A stretch of 9,511 nt of DNA from an uncultured Muribaculaceae bacterium (GTDB lineage Bacteria > Bacteroidota > Bacteroidia > Bacteroidales > Muribaculaceae), in NCBI GenBank assembly GCA_910584905.1, contig CAJUCQ010000068.1:1-9511 (forward strand), in the 5' to 3' direction. How positions within the stretch are numbered: position 1 is the first letter of the stretch; each line of letters starts with the position of its first letter. Positions 6,362 to 9,511 of this stretch are shown here, piece after piece. The translations under genes and the position numbers were made by a program. Under the pieces are notes generated by a model. It ran no database searches and was not told where the DNA came from. It saw only the letters and a program-made list of their open reading frames with translations.

Positions 6362-6724
6362 ATGAACGCATTGCCACTGAAAGAAAATTTGAAAAAATAT
6401 ACGGGCATCGCATCGTGTCCTGTCAGAAACGTCATAAGTCGGTTTTCAGGCAAGTGGACCATGCTTGTCCTATGCGTGCTCGCAGAAAACGAAGCTACCC
6501 GTTTTAATGAAATCGGAAGGGCTATTCCTGACATATCCCCGAAAGTACTTACGGAAACTTTGAAAAACCTTGAAGCCGATGGGCTGATTTCAAGAAAGTT
6601 GTATGCCGAAATTCCTCCTAAAGTGGAGTATTCGCTGACTGAACTCGGCAAAAGCCTTATGCCCTTGCTTGCCAATCTTATCGAATGGGCACTCGATAAT
6701 TTCGATGCAATCGCCAAGCGTTAG
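6362..6724 (+). CDS. HxlR-family winged-helix regulator
   Basis: Predicted 120-residue DNA-binding protein. The HxlR pattern is complete: CPVRNVI (19-25), GKWTMLVLCVL (30-40), RFNEIGRAIPDISPKVLTETL (47-67, turn and recognition helix), L.ADGLISRK.Y.E.PPKVEYSLTELG (70-96, the wing) and a C-terminal dimerisation helix ending .EWALDNF. HxlR proteins bind DNA as dimers; in several characterised members (HypR, YodB) the cysteine equivalent to C19 senses electrophiles, quinones or hypochlorite. That role here is inference from the conserved CPV. The ATG at 6362 is preferred over the TTG at 6356. It is divergent from the cupin gene and 77 bases upstream of the flavodoxin/ferredoxin gene, probably one transcript with the latter. 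Confidence 0.95.
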   Translation: MNALPLKENLKKYTGIASCPVRNVISRFSGKWTMLVLCVLAENEATRFNEIGRAIPDISPKVLTETLKNLEADGLISRKLYAEIPPKVEYSLTELGKSLMPLLANLIEWALDNFDAIAKR

Positions 6725-6801
6725 AGATCTGCCAAAGATGGCACAAGCGGTCAACCGGCGAGACTCCATCACAATTCCGCAAAAGAAACAGAATTTAGAT
6801 T

Positions 6802-7563
6802 ATGATACATTCATTTGTTTTTAGTCCGTCAGGCACTTCCCGAAAGGTGGCTGATATTTTCACAAAGGCCATGGGCATGGATTGCAAGACATACGACCTC
6901 ACAGTCCGTGACAGCGGCAGAATTGACATCAAGGACAGCGACGACACGGTGGTATTTGTTGCGCCTGTATATGCCGGCAGGGTTCCGGCTTTGGCCGCAG
7001 AACGGTTTATGACGATAAACGGTAATGGACAAAAGGCGGTCGCTATCGCTGTCTATGGCAACCGCGATTATGATGACGCGCTGGTTGAAATGTGCGATAT
7101 TATCAATGCCCGCGGATTCAAGCTTATAGCCGCGGGTGCGTTCATTGCGCAACATTGTATTTTCCCGAAAGTGGCGACCGACCGGCCTGATGCAGCGGAT
7201 GAGGAGAAACTTGCCCGGTTCGCATCATTTGTCAGCGAGCGGATTATCAGCGGCGAGCCGCTTGATTTGAATACGGTGAAGGGCAATCGTCCGTATAAAA
7301 AGCCGGCCGGTGTGCCTCTCCATCCCCAAGCAGACAAGGAGAAATGCAACAGTTGCGGAGCATGTGCCGCCCAATGCCCGACCGGGGCTATTGACGCAAG
7401 CAATCCGAGAATGACTGACGCTAAAAAGTGTATAGCCTGCTGCCGGTGTATCAATGTGTGCCCGCAAGACGCGCGCGCTTTTGGCGGACTGCTCTACAAG
7501 GTGGCAGGATGGAAATTCTGCAAGGACAACTCTCGACGCCTCGAACCCGAATGGTTTGTCTGA
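6802..7563 (+). CDS. EFR1-type flavodoxin-fold protein with two [4Fe-4S] clusters
   Basis: Predicted 253-residue cytoplasmic electron-transfer protein. Residues 1-155 have a flavodoxin-like fold, with a phosphate-binding loop SPSGTSRKVA (8-17), VFVAPVYAGRVP (51-62) and YGNRDYDDAL (85-94), where the isoalloxazine ring would sit. Residues 178-225 form a bacterial 2x[4Fe-4S] ferredoxin domain: C182, C185, C188 and C192 (CNSCGACAAQCP), then C210, C213, C216 and C220 (CIACCRCINVCP), with an extra C214. A basic C-terminal segment follows. Such proteins are thought to pass electrons between FMN and iron-sulfur clusters; partners are not evident here. The gene follows the HxlR regulator in the same direction and is its likeliest target, and ends before a GC-rich hairpin at 7628. 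Confidence 0.95.
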   Translation: MIHSFVFSPSGTSRKVADIFTKAMGMDCKTYDLTVRDSGRIDIKDSDDTVVFVAPVYAGRVPALAAERFMTINGNGQKAVAIAVYGNRDYDDALVEMCDIINARGFKLIAAGAFIAQHCIFPKVATDRPDAADEEKLARFASFVSERIISGEPLDLNTVKGNRPYKKPAGVPLHPQADKEKCNSCGACAAQCPTGAIDASNPRMTDAKKCIACCRCINVCPQDARAFGGLLYKVAGWKFCKDNSRRLEPEWFV

Positions 7564-7627
7564 CAGTCAATCAGTATCTGTCAGGATGCAATTGAGCGAC
7601 AGTATCTTGCAATTTGCCAAGAAAGCG

Positions 7628-7647
7628 GGACGGCGTGTGCGCCGTCC
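7628..7647. terminator. GC-rich hairpin between convergent genes
   Basis: GGACGGCG (7628-7635) and CGCCGTCC (7640-7647) form a perfect 8-bp stem with a TGTG loop, followed by ATTTG on the plus strand. It lies 64 bases after the flavodoxin/ferredoxin stop and 79 bases beyond the acetyltransferase stop on the other strand, the expected place for a shared terminator. The U-tract is poor in both directions. A second weak inverted repeat, CTGACAG (7560-7566) with CTGTCAG (7578-7584), overlaps the flavodoxin gene's stop codon. Confidence 0.55.
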
Positions 7648-7726
7648 ATTTGGGTGTGGTGAAACCGGAAAGCCGATGGCGGGAGCGTGATTCTTCTCTC
7701 GGCTGATAGATTGTCATCGGTTGTTA

Positions 7727-8299
7727 TTATGGATTTTCAGTGATGCTGTCAGATGCTCGTCGGATAATCCTTGCCGGATTGCCTGCCGCGACTGAATCGT
7801 CAGGCACATCTTTGGTCACGACGCTTCCGGCTCCTATCACACAGCGGTTGCCGATTGTGACGCCGGGGCAGATTATCGCCCCGCCTCCAATCCAGCAGTC
7901 GTCGCCGATGGTGACGGGATAGGCAAATTCTTTACTTTCTCTTCGGGCTATATAATCCATAGGGTGGTGCGGTGTGTAGATTTTGACATCAGGACCGACA
8001 AGCGTATGGTTGCCTATGGTGATGAAAGCTCCGTCAAGAAAAGTGCAGTTGGCGTTTATAAACACGTGCTCACCGAGCCTGATGCCATGACCGTGGTCGC
8101 AGTGGAACGGAGGGCACACAATTGAGGTGTCGGGAATGCCCGGGAGCAGATCTTTGAGCAATTCCCGGTAGCCTTCATCATAACTGCTCATTGTACGCAA
8201 CTTTGCAATGATTTTTTTTGCGTGTATAAAGCTTTCCTGCAACTCGGGGCTGCTCATGTCTGCAAGTTCTCCCCGGCGCATTTTTTCAAGCTCATTCAT
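7727..8299 (-). CDS. Maltose/galactoside-type O-acetyltransferase (hexapeptide repeat)
   Basis: Predicted 190-residue acetyl-CoA-dependent sugar O-acetyltransferase of the Maa/LacA (NodL) group, cytoplasmic and expected to be a trimer. The N-terminal Maa domain is seen (EKMRRGELADM, 5-15, to about 55). The left-handed beta-helix covers about 60-160, with hexapeptide steps such as IRLGEHVFINANCTFLDG (73-90) and VTIGDDCWIGGGAIICPGVTIG (129-150). The catalytic-loop histidine is in YTPHHPMD (108-115), and the C-terminus has the usual VTKDVPDDSVAAGNPARIIR (161-180). The ATG at 8299 gives a family-typical length and start. The frame is open to an ATG at 8359, but the extra 20 residues (MVRKSGG...) look non-coding. 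The acceptor sugar is not predictable. It may be read from the same leftward transcript as the two genes to its right. Confidence 0.95.
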   Translation of the reverse strand: MNELEKMRRGELADMSSPELQESFIHAKKIIAKLRTMSSYDEGYRELLKDLLPGIPDTSIVCPPFHCDHGHGIRLGEHVFINANCTFLDGAFITIGNHTLVGPDVKIYTPHHPMDYIARRESKEFAYPVTIGDDCWIGGGAIICPGVTIGNRCVIGAGSVVTKDVPDDSVAAGNPARIIRRASDSITENP

Positions 8300-8368
8300 A
8301 TTTCCAATGTTAATATTATTTATCCGACCTTGTTTTGTCCCTCCGCTTTTGCGTACCATGCTTATGAG

Positions 8369-8566
8369 TCACGTCCAACTTGCCATTATGTAGAGATGCC
8401 TATCAAGCAATGAGACCGGGAATACGACATCGCCCACTTTTATAGATGCTATTGACGGCATCCTTGAGTGGATGCTGCCAAACACTACCTTTATAGGCCC
8501 TGTGTCGCCCGTTTTTCTTAGTTCGTCCAATCGGTCCTGAGGCCAGTAAACAGTGTAATATGCCAT
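8369..8566 (-). pseudogene. 65-residue ORF, probably a truncated or frameshifted gene
   Basis: The frame encodes a protein starting MAYYTVYWPQDRLDELRKTG and ending abruptly at LYIMASWT. The visible part looks like a genuine protein: a short amphipathic helix, then strand-rich KVVFGSIHSRMPSIASIKVGD and VVFPVSLLDRHLYIMA. It stops in what looks like the middle of a beta-rich domain. If one base were restored just after the final ATG, reading would continue as GKLDVTHKHGTQKRRDK... for about 20 more codons to a TAA at 8318-8316. That tail is so basic and irregular that larger loss, not a single frameshift, is also possible. The gene begins 9 bases after the stop of the Sel1/DUF4303 gene, so translation is likely coupled. 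No family recognised. It could instead be an intact small protein. Confidence 0.5.
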
Positions 8567-8575
8567 AATCTGCTG

Positions 8576-9511
8576 TTATCTTTTCCTGTTCAAGAAAGCG
8601 GTTGCCAACTCGGGGCTGTTAAGCGCCATGGCCGACGAGTCTTCAAGGTTTTCAGCGTCCTCATCATCCGATATCGAGACAAACCATGTGATATCCTCGG
8701 TGCGTTCTCCTAATATTCCGGAATCTTTGACCTGCTTCATCGCTGAAATCATTGCATTGAAGAAAAAAGCTTCTCCCGGCAAGGTATTGTGGTTTTCCCA
8801 CAGCGATTTGCTGAGCCTCACAAGTTCGCTGTCATGCCCGTCGGAATACCCCCATTCATCAGGATGCCATTTGCATTCATCGTCAGGTTCTTCATCTTCA
8901 CTTTCAAGATATTCCAAAGTGTTCACTGCGAGAAACAGCGAGCAGCAATACCTGTCGGTGACAAGAGCGGCAGTATAAATGTGCTCATCGTCTATACGGC
9001 CAAGAATTTCGCGCAAATCCGCCTCAACCGCATCTCTGATTTTTGCACTCACTTCCTGCCAGAAGGGGGCTACGGGAGTAGCCGGTTCTTCTTTTTTCCG
9101 CTCACGGGCTTCAAAGTCGGGTGAATTTATGAAGTCGATATACTCTTTGGCTTCTTCCGAACCGAGTTTTACGGCGTCCTCAAAATATTGGTATCCCAAC
9201 TCAATATCCGCCTCAGTGCCACGCCCAAAGGCATACGCCACGCCAAGTGCGGTGAGCAATCTGACAGTTATTGAGTCCCATAGATGGTCGACACCATCGC
9301 CGGCTTCATGAAGATACTCGAACGCCACATCGTCGTCCTGTACTGTTCCCAGTCCCTCCTGATAGCAGATGCCGAGATATGCGGCACACTGTGCCTTGGT
9401 AACCTCAGAGCATTTCGGATTCAGATATGCCTTTTCAAACCAGTCCACAGCTTGGGCGTAATCCTGCTCAAAGTCTCCACAGCCTTCAAAATGGTAATAT
9501 CCCATCTCGAA
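8576..9511 (-). CDS. Sel1-repeat protein with C-terminal DUF4303-like domain (5' end missing)
   Basis: The frame is open through the right window edge, so the N-terminus is cut; 312 codons are present, and the internal Met at 9505 is not necessarily the start. Counting from that Met, three Sel1-like (TPR-related) repeats are seen: 1-26 (YYHFEG.GDFEQDYAQAVDWFEKA), about 43-69 (YLGICYQEGLGTVQDDDVAFEYL) and about 87-118 (LGVAYAFGRG...GYQYFEDAVKLG). A charged linker (130-147) leads to a C-terminal domain (about 150-305) that resembles DUF4303: IYTAALVTD...LFLAVNTLEYL, then KWHPDEWGY (212-220), AFFFNAMISAMKQVKDSGILG (246-266) and DITWFVSISDDED (271-283). Sel1 repeats mediate protein-protein contacts. 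DUF4303 has no settled function; a link to immunity-type proteins is my inference. There is no signal peptide in the visible part. Confidence 0.85.
   Translation of the reverse strand, partial: FEMGYYHFEGCGDFEQDYAQAVDWFEKAYLNPKCSEVTKAQCAAYLGICYQEGLGTVQDDDVAFEYLHEAGDGVDHLWDSITVRLLTALGVAYAFGRGTEADIELGYQYFEDAVKLGSEEAKEYIDFINSPDFEARERKKEEPATPVAPFWQEVSAKIRDAVEADLREILGRIDDEHIYTAALVTDRYCCSLFLAVNTLEYLESEDEEPDDECKWHPDEWGYSDGHDSELVRLSKSLWENHNTLPGEAFFFNAMISAMKQVKDSGILGERTEDITWFVSISDDEDAENLEDSSAMALNSPELATAFLNRKR

Noticed and set aside
6730..6743. TGCCA/TGGCA mini-hairpin just after the HxlR stop
   Set aside because: Five base pairs, no U-tract and only 77 bases to the next same-strand gene; too weak to call an attenuator or terminator.
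7673..7720. CCGATG/CATCGG inverted repeat before the acetyltransferase stop
   Set aside because: Six-base arms with a 36-base loop are likely chance; the 7628-7647 hairpin is a better terminator candidate.
8300..8359. Alternative start extending the acetyltransferase by 20 residues
   Set aside because: The extra residues do not resemble the Maa domain, and the ATG at 8299 gives the usual protein length.

Overview
The window looks like a Bacteroidales chromosome, most likely a Muribaculaceae-type gut bacterium. Promoter-like elements match the Bacteroidetes -7 consensus TAnnTTTG, Shine-Dalgarno sites are weak or absent, dxs carries a Bacteroidetes-style GDASISGG cofactor motif, and the PepSY-like lipoprotein and EFR1-type ferredoxin are common in that group. 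GC content is moderately high by eye, especially in the left half. The species call is inference only.

Left part (1-5698, + strand): an intergenic stretch with an unusual cluster of TTTGTC hexamers leads into a tightly packed operon. The order is a 59-residue membrane protein, dxs (first step of the MEP isoprenoid pathway), trkA and trkH (K+ uptake). Successive genes overlap by 4, 4 and 1 bases (ATGA, ATGA, TGATG), so translational coupling is likely. A PepSY-like lipoprotein gene follows trkH after 50 bases and may be in the same transcript. A possible leftward gene begins near position 47 and leaves the window.

Middle (5699-7563): a strong hairpin terminator separates the lipoprotein from a convergent cupin gene. 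The cupin gene is divergent from an HxlR-family regulator, followed by a flavodoxin-fold/2x[4Fe-4S] (EFR1-type) protein. The cupin/hxlR intergenic region holds two oppositely oriented, face-to-face -7 elements that form the arms of a perfect 10-bp inverted repeat. With the N-terminal CPV cysteine of the HxlR protein, this suggests a small redox- or electrophile-responsive module.

Right part (7564-9511, - strand): a leftward group consisting of a Sel1-repeat/DUF4303-like protein (cut by the window edge), a 65-residue ORF that looks truncated or frameshifted, and a maltose/galactoside-type O-acetyltransferase. This side looks more accessory than the dxs-trk operon. No tRNA, rRNA, CRISPR array or insertion sequence was recognised.
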